Part shown: positions 52,054-60,283 of the stretch, piece by piece
Numbering within the stretch: position 1 is the stretch's first letter
Layout: the number at the start of each line of letters is the position of its first letter
Assembly (NCBI RefSeq): GCF_025154075.1
Contig: NZ_JAOAMU010000003.1
Location: 62,001 to 126,000 of the forward strand
DNA length: 64,000 nucleotides
Direction of reading: 5' to 3'
Source: Chryseobacterium herbae
GTDB lineage: Bacteria > Bacteroidota > Bacteroidia > Flavobacteriales > Weeksellaceae
Position numbers and translations under genes: made by a program
Notes under the pieces: generated by a model
Told to the model about the DNA's origin: nothing
Database searches by the model: none
The model's input: only the letters and a program-made list of their open reading frames with translations

Positions 52054-52572
52054 TTATTGCGTTAATTCAGTATAAACTTTCTTTTCCCAAGGTTTTATGT
52101 CGGTGATGCCATATCTTTCTTTTTTAGAGATCGCAATATTGTCGAGAATATCTACGAAATTTTTATAGTTGGCTTCATCCGTTGGCTTTACAATCACTGT
52201 GAAATTTTCCGGTGTGGGAGCATTTTTGTAAGCTTCGGAAATGATTTTAGAGATTTTTACGCCGCTGAAATCCGTCTCTTTTAAGTTATTGGAATTTAAA
52301 TCGGTCGCATTACTCTGGTGATAAAATACCCTGTTGTCTTTTCCTAAAATAAAAGTAACCTGGTTTTTTTGATTCATAACAACAGGTCCACTTGGAGGGG
52401 TTCCTTTTGCAGGAAGTCCCAAATCCATTACATTGGGTTTTGTAAAATTGGTAGTGAACATAAAGAAGGTGATCAGCAGGAATCCCAGATCTACCATTGG
52501 GGTCATATCCACCCGGATTAATTTTTTCTTTTGCTTGCCGCCCTGCTTTTCTTGTGCAATTACTTCAGCCAT
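52054..52572 (-). CDS. exbD: ExbD/TolR family biopolymer transport protein
   Basis: 172 residues with one N-terminal membrane segment (LGFLLITFFMFTTNF) preceded by the family motif RVDMTPMVDLGFLL, whose Asp couples proton flow to TonB. The periplasmic domain follows and contains the KPTDEANYKNFVDILDNIAI pattern (key residues KPTDEANYKN, VDILD). It stands alone: no exbB/tolQ partner is adjacent, although Bacteroidetes often have exbB-exbD-exbD-tonB clusters. Probably one of several ExbD paralogues working with a motor encoded elsewhere. Confidence 0.92.
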   Translation of the reverse strand: MAEVIAQEKQGGKQKKKLIRVDMTPMVDLGFLLITFFMFTTNFTKPNVMDLGLPAKGTPPSGPVVMNQKNQVTFILGKDNRVFYHQSNATDLNSNNLKETDFSGVKISKIISEAYKNAPTPENFTVIVKPTDEANYKNFVDILDNIAISKKERYGITDIKPWEKKVYTELTQ

Positions 52573-52768
52573 AATTCATAATTTTAAATGTTAAACGGTA
52601 CTTGATGAAGCGTCTAGAATTCATCGTGATTCGGAGGAATCGATGCAAAGTTTGTACCTAAATTAATTAAATGATATAAAAAATTAAAAATCAATTATAA
52701 TTTAACATTAAAATTATTAATGGTTGTTTAAATTCATAATGTTTTGTGATAGTTTAAGGGTTTGTGTA

Positions 52769-54319
52769 TTATTTCTTTATCATCAGTTTGTCTGATAAAA
52801 TAATTTTTCCTTGAGACTGAACCTGAATAAGATACACGCCATTGGTGAGTTGGGAAGCAGGGATGCTGACCTTTTTCTCATTGTATTTTTGACTCAATAA
52901 ATTTCTTCCGGACATATCGGTAATATGTACAACTGTTTCTCCGGGAAGATGATCCAGATAAATCATATCTTTTGCCGGATTAGGATACATAAGAGGCTTA
53001 TTAATAAGTTGAATTTCTGCCGTGTTTAATTGGTTGGCGCTTAACTTGACGATCCAGGCGTCACTTTCTCCATGGTACCCTGTAATGTTTCCGTCTGAAG
53101 AAAAAACCATACCTGCGAGGATATATCCCCCATCAGCTGTCTGCTGAATAGAATTTGTTTCATCAAAAGAACTCCCTCCCAATGGTTTCTGCCATTGTAT
53201 GAATCCTGAGGTATCTAATTTTACGATCCAGCAATCGAAATTTCCATGATTTCCTGTAACATCTCCGTCTACAGAACCAGTTCTCCCGGCGACGATATAT
53301 CCTCCGTCAGAAGTTTGTTGGGTAGAAAGGGGGTGATCTTCACCGCTGCCCCCAAAATATCTTTGCCATAATGTATTTCCGTTAGAATCTAATTTTGCCA
53401 CACAATAATTAGATGTTCCAAACATTAGCGGCATTTCAGAGTTTGTAGAATTAGACATACCGGCAACAATGTATCCTCCATCTGATGTTTGCTGGATAGA
53501 CGTTGCAGTATCAGCAAGATTGCCCAGCAATGATTTCTGCCATTGTATAGCTCCTGAGGTATCTAGTTTTACGATCCAAAAATCTCCGTTTCCATAATTT
53601 ATACTAATGTCTCCATTAGTAGAACTGCCTGTACCTGCCATAATATATCCTCCGTCAGAAGTCTGTTGGATTGAATTGGCTCCTTCATAAGAAGTTCCAC
53701 CCAGTGACTTCTGCCATTGCATAGTTCCTGAGGCGTCTAATTTTACAATCCAGTAATCGGAAATTCCATGGTTTCCTATAACATCTCCGTTGGTAGAATA
53801 AGATTCACCGGCAACAATGTACCCTCCGTCTGAAGTTTGTTGGACAGAATTTGCAGTATCCTGATTACTCCCACCCAATGATTTTTGCCATTGTATAACT
53901 CCTGAGGCATCTACTTTTACGAGCCAGTAATCAGAATTCCCATGATTTCCGGTAACATCTCCATCGGTAGAATAAGATTCACCGGCAACAATATATCCTC
54001 CGTCGGCGGTCTGTTGAATTGAATTGGCGCTGTCGTAAGAAGTTCCACCCAATGATTTTTGCCATTGTATAGTTCCTGAAACATCCAGTTTTACAATCCA
54101 ATAATCGGAATCTCCATGATTTTCTGTAGCATCACCATCGGTAGAATTAGACCATCCGGCAACGATATATCCTCCATCAGAAGTTTGCTGAACAGATTTT
54201 GCCTGATCCCCATGACTTCCACCCAGTGATTTCTGCCATTGTATAGCAGGGGCGGTCTGTGCCGGCAGAAAGGAGTAAATGGTAAGGGAAAATAAAAAAG
54301 TAAATTTAAAATATTTCAT
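52769..54319 (-). CDS. T9SS type A cargo made of seven 58-residue repeats
   Basis: 516 residues. Signal peptide (FTFLFSLTIYSFLPAQ) and then seven nearly identical 58-residue repeats (about 27-430), each with WQKSLGG, a Asp/Ala-rich loop, SxQQTxDGGYIVAG and SDYWIVKLDxSG. The seven-fold number suggests a seven-bladed beta-propeller. The C-terminal 75 residues are a type A T9SS sorting domain (LMYPNPAKDMIYLDHLPG, TNGVYLIQVQSQGKI). A surface or secreted protein, probably a binding protein; repeats 5 and 6 are the most diverged. The gene is monocistronic, at the end of the array following the dsbD terminator. Confidence 0.9.
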   Translation of the reverse strand: MKYFKFTFLFSLTIYSFLPAQTAPAIQWQKSLGGSHGDQAKSVQQTSDGGYIVAGWSNSTDGDATENHGDSDYWIVKLDVSGTIQWQKSLGGTSYDSANSIQQTADGGYIVAGESYSTDGDVTGNHGNSDYWLVKVDASGVIQWQKSLGGSNQDTANSVQQTSDGGYIVAGESYSTNGDVIGNHGISDYWIVKLDASGTMQWQKSLGGTSYEGANSIQQTSDGGYIMAGTGSSTNGDISINYGNGDFWIVKLDTSGAIQWQKSLLGNLADTATSIQQTSDGGYIVAGMSNSTNSEMPLMFGTSNYCVAKLDSNGNTLWQRYFGGSGEDHPLSTQQTSDGGYIVAGRTGSVDGDVTGNHGNFDCWIVKLDTSGFIQWQKPLGGSSFDETNSIQQTADGGYILAGMVFSSDGNITGYHGESDAWIVKLSANQLNTAEIQLINKPLMYPNPAKDMIYLDHLPGETVVHITDMSGRNLLSQKYNEKKVSIPASQLTNGVYLIQVQSQGKIILSDKLMIKK

Positions 54320-54421
54320 ATGTAATTGTAATTGGGTGACTCAGGGTGTAATTTAATAAAAAAAAGGAAATGTTCTCAAATCAATTAGTAAGTGTAGATA
54401 TTCTTCTAATAAGTGTACAAA

Positions 54422-54453
54422 AAAGCCTTACCAAAATGAATTGATAAGGCTTT
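54422..54453 (-). terminator. Terminator after dsbD
   Basis: AAAGCCTTA pairs with TAAGGCTTT around a 14-base loop, 18 bases past the stop at 54472, after an A run. Confidence 0.85.
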
Positions 54454-54471
54454 ATGATAGGTAAAGTAAGC

Positions 54472-56550
54472 TTACTTTGCTGTTTTGTAATAATTAACGC
54501 CGCATTCTAAGAATTTTTTGAAATCTTCTTTCGGCATATATCCGGATACCGGTGTATTGATCACTTTTCCGTCCGGTGTTATCAGAACGTAGTGTGGCTG
54601 GGAATTATTGTTGAAATTCACCTGCTGGAATAAGCTCCATCGGTCACCAATCGTTTTTACTTTTTTGATCTGTCCGTCACCAAGATCAATTTTGGTTTTC
54701 TGATCTTCCGGAAGCTCTTCCTTGTCATCTACATATAAAGAGGCGAGTACCACATCATTCTGAAGGATCGGTAAGATGTCCGGTTCGCTCCAGACGAATT
54801 CCTCCATCTTTCTGCAGTTTTCACAGCCGTAGCCGGTAAAGTCGATGAGGATCGGTTTGTTTTCCTTTTTAGCAAGTTCAATGGCTTTAAAGAAATCATG
54901 TTCAGGGTGCATCCCGAGGATCCCGTCTTTTTCATCATGTAAATAGCTTACATTCAGTGGAGGCAAAATACCACTTAATAGCTGAAGTTTTGGACGCTCA
55001 GCAGGAATTAATCCCTGAATAAGATAAATCACAAAACCGATTCCCAATGCTCCCAATATCTTTCTTGTAATAGAAATTTTAGGTTTTTTATCATCGTGCG
55101 GGAATCTTATAATTCCGAATAAATATAAAGCCAGTCCAATTGCAATAATGATCCAGATGGCTATGAAAAGTTCTCTTTTTAATAAGAATGTTTTGGAAAC
55201 CAGGTCAGCTTTAGATAAGAATTTTAAAGCCAAAGCCAGTTCTACAAATCCAAGAACCACTTTCACGGTATTCATCCATCCTCCTGATTTTGGAAGACTC
55301 TTTAAAGCCTGTGGGAATAAAGCCAGCAATCCAAAAACAATAGCCCATGCCAATCCGAATCCTGCCAGTGCAAAGGTAAGAAGCATAGGAACATTGGAAG
55401 ATCCTGTCACTGCACTTCCTAATAAACCTCCCAGAATAGGGCCGGTACATGAGAAAGAAACAATAACCAGCGTTAACGCCATGAAGAAAATACCAACAAG
55501 TCCGCCAGCCTCTTCTGCTTTAGAAGATTTGTTGGCGATAGAGCTTGGCAGCGTGATATCATAGTATCCGAAGAAACTTCCTGCAAAGAAGATGAATATG
55601 ATAAAGAAGGCGATATTCAGCCAGACGCTTGTAGAAATTTCGTTAAAAATATTTCCTGCGATTCCATCGATCAGGTGGAACGGTACACTTAATAATACGA
55701 AGATCAAAAGGATGAAAAATCCGTAGATCAGCGCATCTCTTTTACCTTTTGCTTTGTTGCTGTTTCCTTTTGTAAAGAAAGAAACCGTAAGCGGAATCAT
55801 CGGGAAAACACAGGGTGTCAGTAAGGCGATTAAACCTCCTGCAAATCCTAAGAATAAATAAGTCCAGTAGTTTTCGTCCACTTTTGTAGAGGCAGTTCCA
55901 CAATCCGTTAAAGGTTTCTGGAAATCAATGGTGGCTATTTTTAGCTGTTTAGGATCTAATTGTGAAGCTTGAGTAACGGTTACTTCTCCTTTCACAGGAG
56001 CTGTGGCAACAGTTTCTATTGTTTTTACTGAATCTTTTGTAGCTTCGGTTTTTTCCTCTGCTGGTTCTTCAGTAGCTCCTTTCGGAGTGATTTTTTGGTT
56101 GAATTCTAATGTATTAGGCGCAAGACAAACTCTGTCATCACACGTCTGATACGTAATTTCAGAAGTCACATCACCCGGTTTTGTGGGATCTTTTAATTTG
56201 AATTTCTGTTTAAACCCGGCTGAATTGGAATAGAAAATAATCTTTCCACCAAAAGCTTCCGAAAATTCCTCATGTTTTTTGCCGACTTCTGTAAACTTTC
56301 CAATCAGTTCAATATTTTTCCCCGAAACTTTATATTCAGTAGGGATTCCTGTATCTTCAGGAAGGTCTTTGGAATAAATATGCCAGCCGCTTTCCATCGT
56401 AGCATTCAGTACAGCTTCATATTGATTGTTCCCCAAATCGTTGATGGTGAACTTGAATTTTACAGGATTCTTGATCTGTGCATTAATTCCTGCCGCTAAA
56501 AAAAGCAGCACTACTAAAAACCAGTTTCTAAATTTCATTTTTCTTTTCAT
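54472..56550 (-). CDS. dsbD: Thiol:disulfide interchange protein DsbD
   Basis: 692 residues. Signal peptide ends at GINAQ. The N-terminal periplasmic domain (about 25-200) has the reactive pair in YQTCDDRVCLAP. A central membrane domain with eight hydrophobic segments carries the CcdA-type cysteines in LLTPCVFPMIPLTV and FSCTGPILGGLLG. The C-terminal thioredoxin domain has GYGCENCRKMEEF. It moves electrons from cytoplasmic thioredoxin to periplasmic disulfide-reducing or cytochrome-maturation proteins. It overlaps the end of tilS by 23 bases (11 if the ATG at 56538 is used), so they are translationally coupled. Confidence 0.95.
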   Translation of the reverse strand: MKRKMKFRNWFLVVLLFLAAGINAQIKNPVKFKFTINDLGNNQYEAVLNATMESGWHIYSKDLPEDTGIPTEYKVSGKNIELIGKFTEVGKKHEEFSEAFGGKIIFYSNSAGFKQKFKLKDPTKPGDVTSEITYQTCDDRVCLAPNTLEFNQKITPKGATEEPAEEKTEATKDSVKTIETVATAPVKGEVTVTQASQLDPKQLKIATIDFQKPLTDCGTASTKVDENYWTYLFLGFAGGLIALLTPCVFPMIPLTVSFFTKGNSNKAKGKRDALIYGFFILLIFVLLSVPFHLIDGIAGNIFNEISTSVWLNIAFFIIFIFFAGSFFGYYDITLPSSIANKSSKAEEAGGLVGIFFMALTLVIVSFSCTGPILGGLLGSAVTGSSNVPMLLTFALAGFGLAWAIVFGLLALFPQALKSLPKSGGWMNTVKVVLGFVELALALKFLSKADLVSKTFLLKRELFIAIWIIIAIGLALYLFGIIRFPHDDKKPKISITRKILGALGIGFVIYLIQGLIPAERPKLQLLSGILPPLNVSYLHDEKDGILGMHPEHDFFKAIELAKKENKPILIDFTGYGCENCRKMEEFVWSEPDILPILQNDVVLASLYVDDKEELPEDQKTKIDLGDGQIKKVKTIGDRWSLFQQVNFNNNSQPHYVLITPDGKVINTPVSGYMPKEDFKKFLECGVNYYKTAK

Positions 56551-57853
56551 TAAAAATTTTGAGAATACTTTTCGTTTTCCCGTCCTTTGTATATCGTCTG
56601 TCCTGCCTTAATGGTATAATTCCGAGTACGGAGTTGTTGCCATCGCACAGGATCCAGATTTTTTGCCTCGCTAAAATAGATAATTTTTCGTCCCTAAAAA
56701 ATTTAGAAACTTTCTTTTTTCCTGAAAAACCAGTCGGATAAAACTCATCGCCATCCTGTTGTTTTCTCAAACGCAGTGGAAATTGAAGTTTTTCGGCATC
56801 GAGATCCCATTCAAAACTGTTATTGATTCCTTCAATGTTTTCAATCTTATTTTCAAGATTGATCTCCATCTGGCTTTCCGAAAGATCCGGATCTTCTATC
56901 AGGATAATTTCTTCTTCACGATCTTTTTTATCAGATTTTCCGGATAAAATTAATTCATTTCTGTTGATAATCAATACATAATCGTTAGAAAAAAAAGTGC
57001 TTCCACTCTGAGCTGAGAAGATTTTTTTAATCTCTTCTTCCTTTTTAAAGCCGTATTTTTTTAGAATCTCAAATTTTACAAAATCACTTTCGCTGTTTAG
57101 CTTTTCTTTTGATATAATTTTTTCTTTTAAGTTAAAGGTCGAAATGCTATTTTCTATCTCCTCTATCTGCTTTTGAACAAAATTTTTGGTCTGATTTAGA
57201 TAAACGGAACTTCTTTTAAAATTTTCCAGAAAATGATCATTCGTTTCTAAAAGCCTGGGAACGATTTCGTTTCTGATTTTATTCCTTAAATAATCACTTT
57301 TTTTATTGGAAAGATCTTCCCGGAAATCAATCCCATTTTCCTCCGCATAGTCATAAATTTCTTTTTTTGAAAAAATAAGAAGCGGGCGGAGTGTATGATT
57401 ACTGGCTGCCGGAATGCCACTCAGTCCGTCGATTCCTGAAGCTTTGGAAAGATTAATGATAAAAGTTTCCAGCTGATCGTTCAGATGATGAGCCGTAACC
57501 AGAAATTCCAATTCTTCCTGATTCTGAATTTCACGGAAAAAGCGGTAACGAAGTTCCCTGGCCCAAAGCTGAATGGAATTGTCCGGTTTTTTGTCTTTTT
57601 CCGAAACTTCATACAGATGAAAAGGAATATGATTTTTCTCACAAAAATCCTGAACCGTTTTCTGATCTAGATCCGAATCCTCACCACGGAGCTTATAATT
57701 GACATAGGCAATCTGGTAAACAAGCCCCAAACCTTGAAAAAGAGAGGCCAGAACCATAGAATCGGCACCGCCGCTCACTGCTAAAAGATAGCGGTGATTT
57801 TCCGGGTTTCGGACAAGGTTTTCAAGCTGATTTTTAAAACTAAATTTTTCCAA
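56528..57853 (-). CDS. tilS: tRNA(Ile)-lysidine synthase
   Basis: Converts C34 of the CAU anticodon of tRNA-Ile2 to lysidine, needed to read AUA. 441 residues. The PP-loop ATP-binding motif AVSGGADSMVLASLF is near the N-terminus, followed by VTAHHLNDQLETFIINLSKASGIDGLSG (core AHHLNDQLET) and RPLLIFSKKEIYDYA. The C-terminal substrate-binding domain includes the FSGKKKVSKFFRDEKLS region. It uses a TTG start: no in-frame ATG lies between the -7 element and residue 31. dsbD follows with overlap. Confidence 0.94.
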   Translation of the reverse strand: MEKFSFKNQLENLVRNPENHRYLLAVSGGADSMVLASLFQGLGLVYQIAYVNYKLRGEDSDLDQKTVQDFCEKNHIPFHLYEVSEKDKKPDNSIQLWARELRYRFFREIQNQEELEFLVTAHHLNDQLETFIINLSKASGIDGLSGIPAASNHTLRPLLIFSKKEIYDYAEENGIDFREDLSNKKSDYLRNKIRNEIVPRLLETNDHFLENFKRSSVYLNQTKNFVQKQIEEIENSISTFNLKEKIISKEKLNSESDFVKFEILKKYGFKKEEEIKKIFSAQSGSTFFSNDYVLIINRNELILSGKSDKKDREEEIILIEDPDLSESQMEINLENKIENIEGINNSFEWDLDAEKLQFPLRLRKQQDGDEFYPTGFSGKKKVSKFFRDEKLSILARQKIWILCDGNNSVLGIIPLRQDRRYTKDGKTKSILKIFNEKKNEI

Positions 57854-57879
57854 AACGTTTGTTGAGAATTTCGTTCCTA

Positions 57880-57921
57880 CAAAGATAATGCATATAGTTC
57901 AATTGAATTTTCCTAACTTTG
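57880..57921. promoter_or_regulatory. Divergent promoters of tilS and the OmpA-family gene
   Basis: TATCTTTG on the minus strand at 57880-57887 lies 27 bases before the tilS TTG. TAACTTTG on the + strand at 57914-57921 lies 22 bases before the ATG at 57943. They are back-to-back within 42 bases, so they share the -33 space. Confidence 0.6.
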
Positions 57922-57942
57922 ATTCGTCTAAAAATGATACGT

Positions 57943-58776
57943 ATGAAGATTTTTAAAATTTTAGCAGTTTCTGCAATGGCGTTGGGATTAACCTCATGTG
58001 TCTCCCAAAAACAGTACGATGCTTTAAGTTCAAACTACAAGCAGTGTATTGAAAATATTGGCGAAAGACAAAGAGAGATCCAGGATTTAAAGTCTCAGAA
58101 TTCTGCCTTGTCAGGAGAAAATAATCTTTTAAAGAGCCAGCATGATGCTTTGAAATCATCTTTGGATGCATGTCTTTCAAATACAGGAAAAAGCTCAGCT
58201 AATATTGATAAGCTAGTGGGAGAAATCAATGCTTCCAACTCTTATATCAAGCAGCTGATCTCAAACAATGCTAAAAATGACAGTCTGAATATGGCTCTGT
58301 CTAATAAGCTTAAGAGATCTCTTGATAATGTGGCGGATGATGATGTACAGGTGAAAGTATTGAAGGGAGTGGTAATGATCTCACTTTCTGATAAAATGCT
58401 TTATAAGACAGGAGATTACAACATTCAGCCAACAGCTCAGGAAGTATTAGGCAAAGTAGCTAAAGTGATCAATGATTATGATAAATATTCTGTCCTGATT
58501 GAAGGAAATACAGATAACGCACCTTTAAGTTCTCCTAATCTGCCAAGAGACAACTGGGATCTTTCTGCATTGAGAGGTACAGCGATTGCGAAGGTTCTTC
58601 AGACACAGTTCGGTGTAGATCCTGCAAGAATCACAGCTGGTGGACGTTCTGAATACAATCCTAAAGCAACGAATATGAGTGTTTCCGGAAGAGCGGATAA
58701 CAGAAGAACGGAAATCATCATCATGCCTAAGCTGGATGAGTTCATGAAATTAATGGATATTACTCCTAAGAAGTAA
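57943..58776 (+). CDS. OmpA family outer-membrane lipoprotein
   Basis: About 277 residues. A lipoprotein signal peptide ends at LTSC (Cys19). A helical, coiled-coil region (about 30-130, rich in Gln, Ser, Leu) follows, then an OmpA-like peptidoglycan-binding domain (about 165-265) with SVLIEGNTDNAPLSS, LSALRGTAIAKVL, ITAGGRSEYNPKA and NRRTEIIIMP. The TTG/ATG codons at 57919-57934 are inside or just after the -7 element, so the ATG at 57943 is preferred. It anchors the outer membrane to the cell wall, as Pal or YiaD-type proteins do. Monocistronic with a bidirectional terminator. Confidence 0.92.
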   Translation: MKIFKILAVSAMALGLTSCVSQKQYDALSSNYKQCIENIGERQREIQDLKSQNSALSGENNLLKSQHDALKSSLDACLSNTGKSSANIDKLVGEINASNSYIKQLISNNAKNDSLNMALSNKLKRSLDNVADDDVQVKVLKGVVMISLSDKMLYKTGDYNIQPTAQEVLGKVAKVINDYDKYSVLIEGNTDNAPLSSPNLPRDNWDLSALRGTAIAKVLQTQFGVDPARITAGGRSEYNPKATNMSVSGRADNRRTEIIIMPKLDEFMKLMDITPKK

Positions 58777-58800
58777 TTCAAACCCAACATACCCATAAAA

Positions 58801-58828
58801 ATAAATCCCGAAGCAATTCGGGATTTAT
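58801..58828. terminator. Bidirectional terminator of the OmpA-family gene and the small peptide gene
   Basis: A perfect 12-bp stem, ATAAATCCCGAA with TTCGGGATTTAT, and a 4-base loop, flanked by A and T runs. It lies 24 bases past the + strand stop (58776) and 9 bases past the minus-strand stop (58837). Confidence 0.92.
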
Positions 58829-58836
58829 TTTTTTAA

Positions 58837-58992
58837 TCAAATTAATTCTTCTTTTTTCAATAATGAAATAACTCGTTGAAAAAATGAATTGGATATTTGC
58901 GTCTTAGTTTTTTTAGACGAAGAATCCGCCTTGCCTAATGGCCCTGCGGTCTTCTGATTCTCAGTGTTATTTAGTTTTCCCCCTGCATTCAT
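58837..58992 (-). CDS. Small 51-residue peptide of unknown function
   Basis: 51 residues, no cysteine, no signal peptide; begins MNAGGKLNNTENQKTAGPLG, has a Ser/Lys-rich middle, and ends in an amphipathic FFQRVISLLKKEELI. Support: a ribosome-binding AAGGA six bases before the ATG, an in-frame TAA just upstream of it, a -7 element (TACATTTG) at 59031-59038, and a terminator 9 bases past the stop. Coding use is compatible with its neighbours. I do not recognise the family. It is divergent from the Cys-rich peptide gene at 59341. It could be an unmodified bacteriocin-like or regulatory peptide, but this is open. Confidence 0.5.
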   Translation of the reverse strand: MNAGGKLNNTENQKTAGPLGKADSSSKKTKTQISNSFFQRVISLLKKEELI

Positions 58993-59340
58993 TTCCTTTT
59001 TTTCTTAGTGTTTTTACCCCTTGTTCTCTGCAAATGTATAACTATGTTCGACACAAACATATCCGTATTTTCCCGGTATTTTGCACCGTGGTTTTCCCGG
59101 AAGAATGACTTGGTAGATCATTAATATTCTCCATTGCAATGAAAAAAACAGGGGGTAATGCACGCTTTCATTCAAATAATGAGTGTTCTGGATCTTCTAT
59201 TGATGTAATAAGTGAAAACTAGTTTTTATAGATTCTATTATTTATTTTAAAAGAATGTTTATATTTAAATCTCTATAAAGAGAAATAATAGAGGTGTCCG
59301 AAAATCTTAAAGAGTAGGAAATTATACTAAACTAAAAAAT
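58993..59340. other. Divergent promoter region of the two peptide genes
   Basis: 348 bases, A+T-rich. It holds the -7 element TACATTTG at 59031-59038 (minus strand) and, for the Cys-rich peptide, only the near-match TATATTTA at 59260-59267. A short imperfect palindrome CTCTATAAAGAG lies at about 59271-59282. No other gene seen. Confidence 0.45.
59031..59038 (-). promoter_or_regulatory. -7 element of the small peptide gene
   Basis: TACATTTG on the minus strand, with TTTG 15 bases upstream (shorter than the usual 17-23). It lies 39 bases upstream of the ATG at 58992. Confidence 0.45.
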
Positions 59341-59493
59341 ATGAAAAATTTAAAAAAAATGTCAAGAGGACAAATGAAAGAAGTACAGGGAGCTATTAGA
59401 GATTGCAACCCACAGATTATTTGCCGTGTAACCAGAGACTGTTGTCCGGGTTGGGTATGTGGTACACCAGGTCAGTATTGTATAGCTTTGTAA
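59341..59493 (+). CDS. Bacteriocin-like peptide with knottin-type cysteine framework
   Basis: 50 residues. The leader MKNLKKMSRGQMKEVQGA (1-18) fits the double-glycine-type leaders (MKNLKKL-S-...-GG) of bacteriocin-like peptides in Chryseobacterium, but with Gly-Ala in place of Gly-Gly at 17-18. The mature part (19-50) has six cysteines, Cys22, 28, 34, 35, 40 and 47: C-x5-C-x5-CC-x4-C-x6-C. This is the inhibitor cystine knot framework (C-C-CC-C-C) best known from animal toxins and plant cystine-knot peptides. Export would need a peptidase-domain ABC transporter, which is not in the window. Own terminator at 59515-59546. The leader call is firm; the fold is inferred from spacing alone. Confidence 0.7.
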   Translation: MKNLKKMSRGQMKEVQGAIRDCNPQIICRVTRDCCPGWVCGTPGQYCIAL

Positions 59494-59514
59494 TAGAGCC
59501 GCAGATATATCTGA

Positions 59515-59546
59515 AAAAAAGGAGGGAATTAATTTCTCTCCTTTCT
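59515..59546 (+). terminator. Terminator of the Cys-rich peptide gene
   Basis: AAAGGAG pairs with CTCCTTT, with further GAA/TTC pairing inside, after an A run and followed by CTTATG. It lies 22 bases past the stop. Confidence 0.75.
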
Positions 59547-59597
59547 TATGAGATGTTGAATAGAAGTCAGGAACTCAAAAAGGAATTTTAAAATGAT

Positions 59598-59605
59598 TAA
59601 ATTTG
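59598..59605 (+). promoter_or_regulatory. -7 element of the O-methyltransferase gene
   Basis: TAAATTTG, 16 bases before the ATG at 59622. It separates this gene from the peptide gene in transcription. Confidence 0.5.
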
Positions 59606-59621
59606 TTTAAATTAAAATTTT

Positions 59622-60269
59622 ATGAGCTTTTTTGAAGAACAGAATCCTGAAATGGACAGGTATCTGGAAACACATGCTTCCTCAGAACCTGAAATTCTGA
59701 GAAAACTAAGAAGAGAGACCTATCAGAAAACGACTCAGCCGCATATGATATCCGGATATCAGCAGGGAAGGCTTTTGACGATTGTTTCCCAAATGATTCA
59801 GCCTAAAAATGTACTCGAAATAGGAACTTTTACAGGATATGCTACTCTTTGTCTGACAGCAGGACTGGCCAAAGACGGGAAAATAACCACACTGGACGTT
59901 AATGAAGATCTTGCTTATCTTCCCAAAAAATATTTTGAAGAAAGTGAATTCGCGGGACAGATTGATTTTAAACTTCAGGATGCCAAAGAGTTTTTAAGAG
60001 AAACCGATCAGATTTTTGATTTTATCTTTATAGATGCCGATAAAGAGAATTATGCAGAATATTTCAGACTCATCAAGCCCAGAACAAAATCCGGTTCCGT
60101 GGTGATGTTTGATAATGTTTTGTGGTACGGTAAAGTACTGGAAGAAAATCCAAAACAGAGATCCACACAGATCATCAAAGAACTGAATGATTTGATCGCA
60201 AAAGACGACGATTTTGAAAATCTTATTTTACCTTTGCGTGATGGAGTGAATTTTCTGAGAAGGAAATAA
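59622..60269 (+). CDS. Class I SAM-dependent O-methyltransferase
   Basis: 215 residues of the caffeoyl-CoA/catechol O-methyltransferase-like family. Motif I NVLEIGTFTGYATLCLTAGL, then ITTLDVNEDLAYLPKKYF, the metal-binding DFIFIDADKENYAEYF and the second metal residue region VMFDNVLWYGKV. No membrane or signal sequence, so cytoplasmic. It is 128 bases after the cysteine-rich peptide gene, but a terminator and a new -7 element lie between them, so a role in modifying the peptide is not supported. The substrate is unknown. Confidence 0.9.
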   Translation: MSFFEEQNPEMDRYLETHASSEPEILRKLRRETYQKTTQPHMISGYQQGRLLTIVSQMIQPKNVLEIGTFTGYATLCLTAGLAKDGKITTLDVNEDLAYLPKKYFEESEFAGQIDFKLQDAKEFLRETDQIFDFIFIDADKENYAEYFRLIKPRTKSGSVVMFDNVLWYGKVLEENPKQRSTQIIKELNDLIAKDDDFENLILPLRDGVNFLRRK

Positions 60270-60283
60270 GACCCAAGATACAA

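Noticed and set aside
59403..59591. 62-residue + strand frame overlapping the Cys-rich peptide
   Set aside because: It overlaps the better supported 59341-59493 gene in another frame and runs through its terminator.
59515..60269. O-methyltransferase as a modifier of the Cys-rich peptide
   Set aside because: A terminator and a separate -7 element lie between the two genes, and the enzyme is of the general metal-dependent catechol type.
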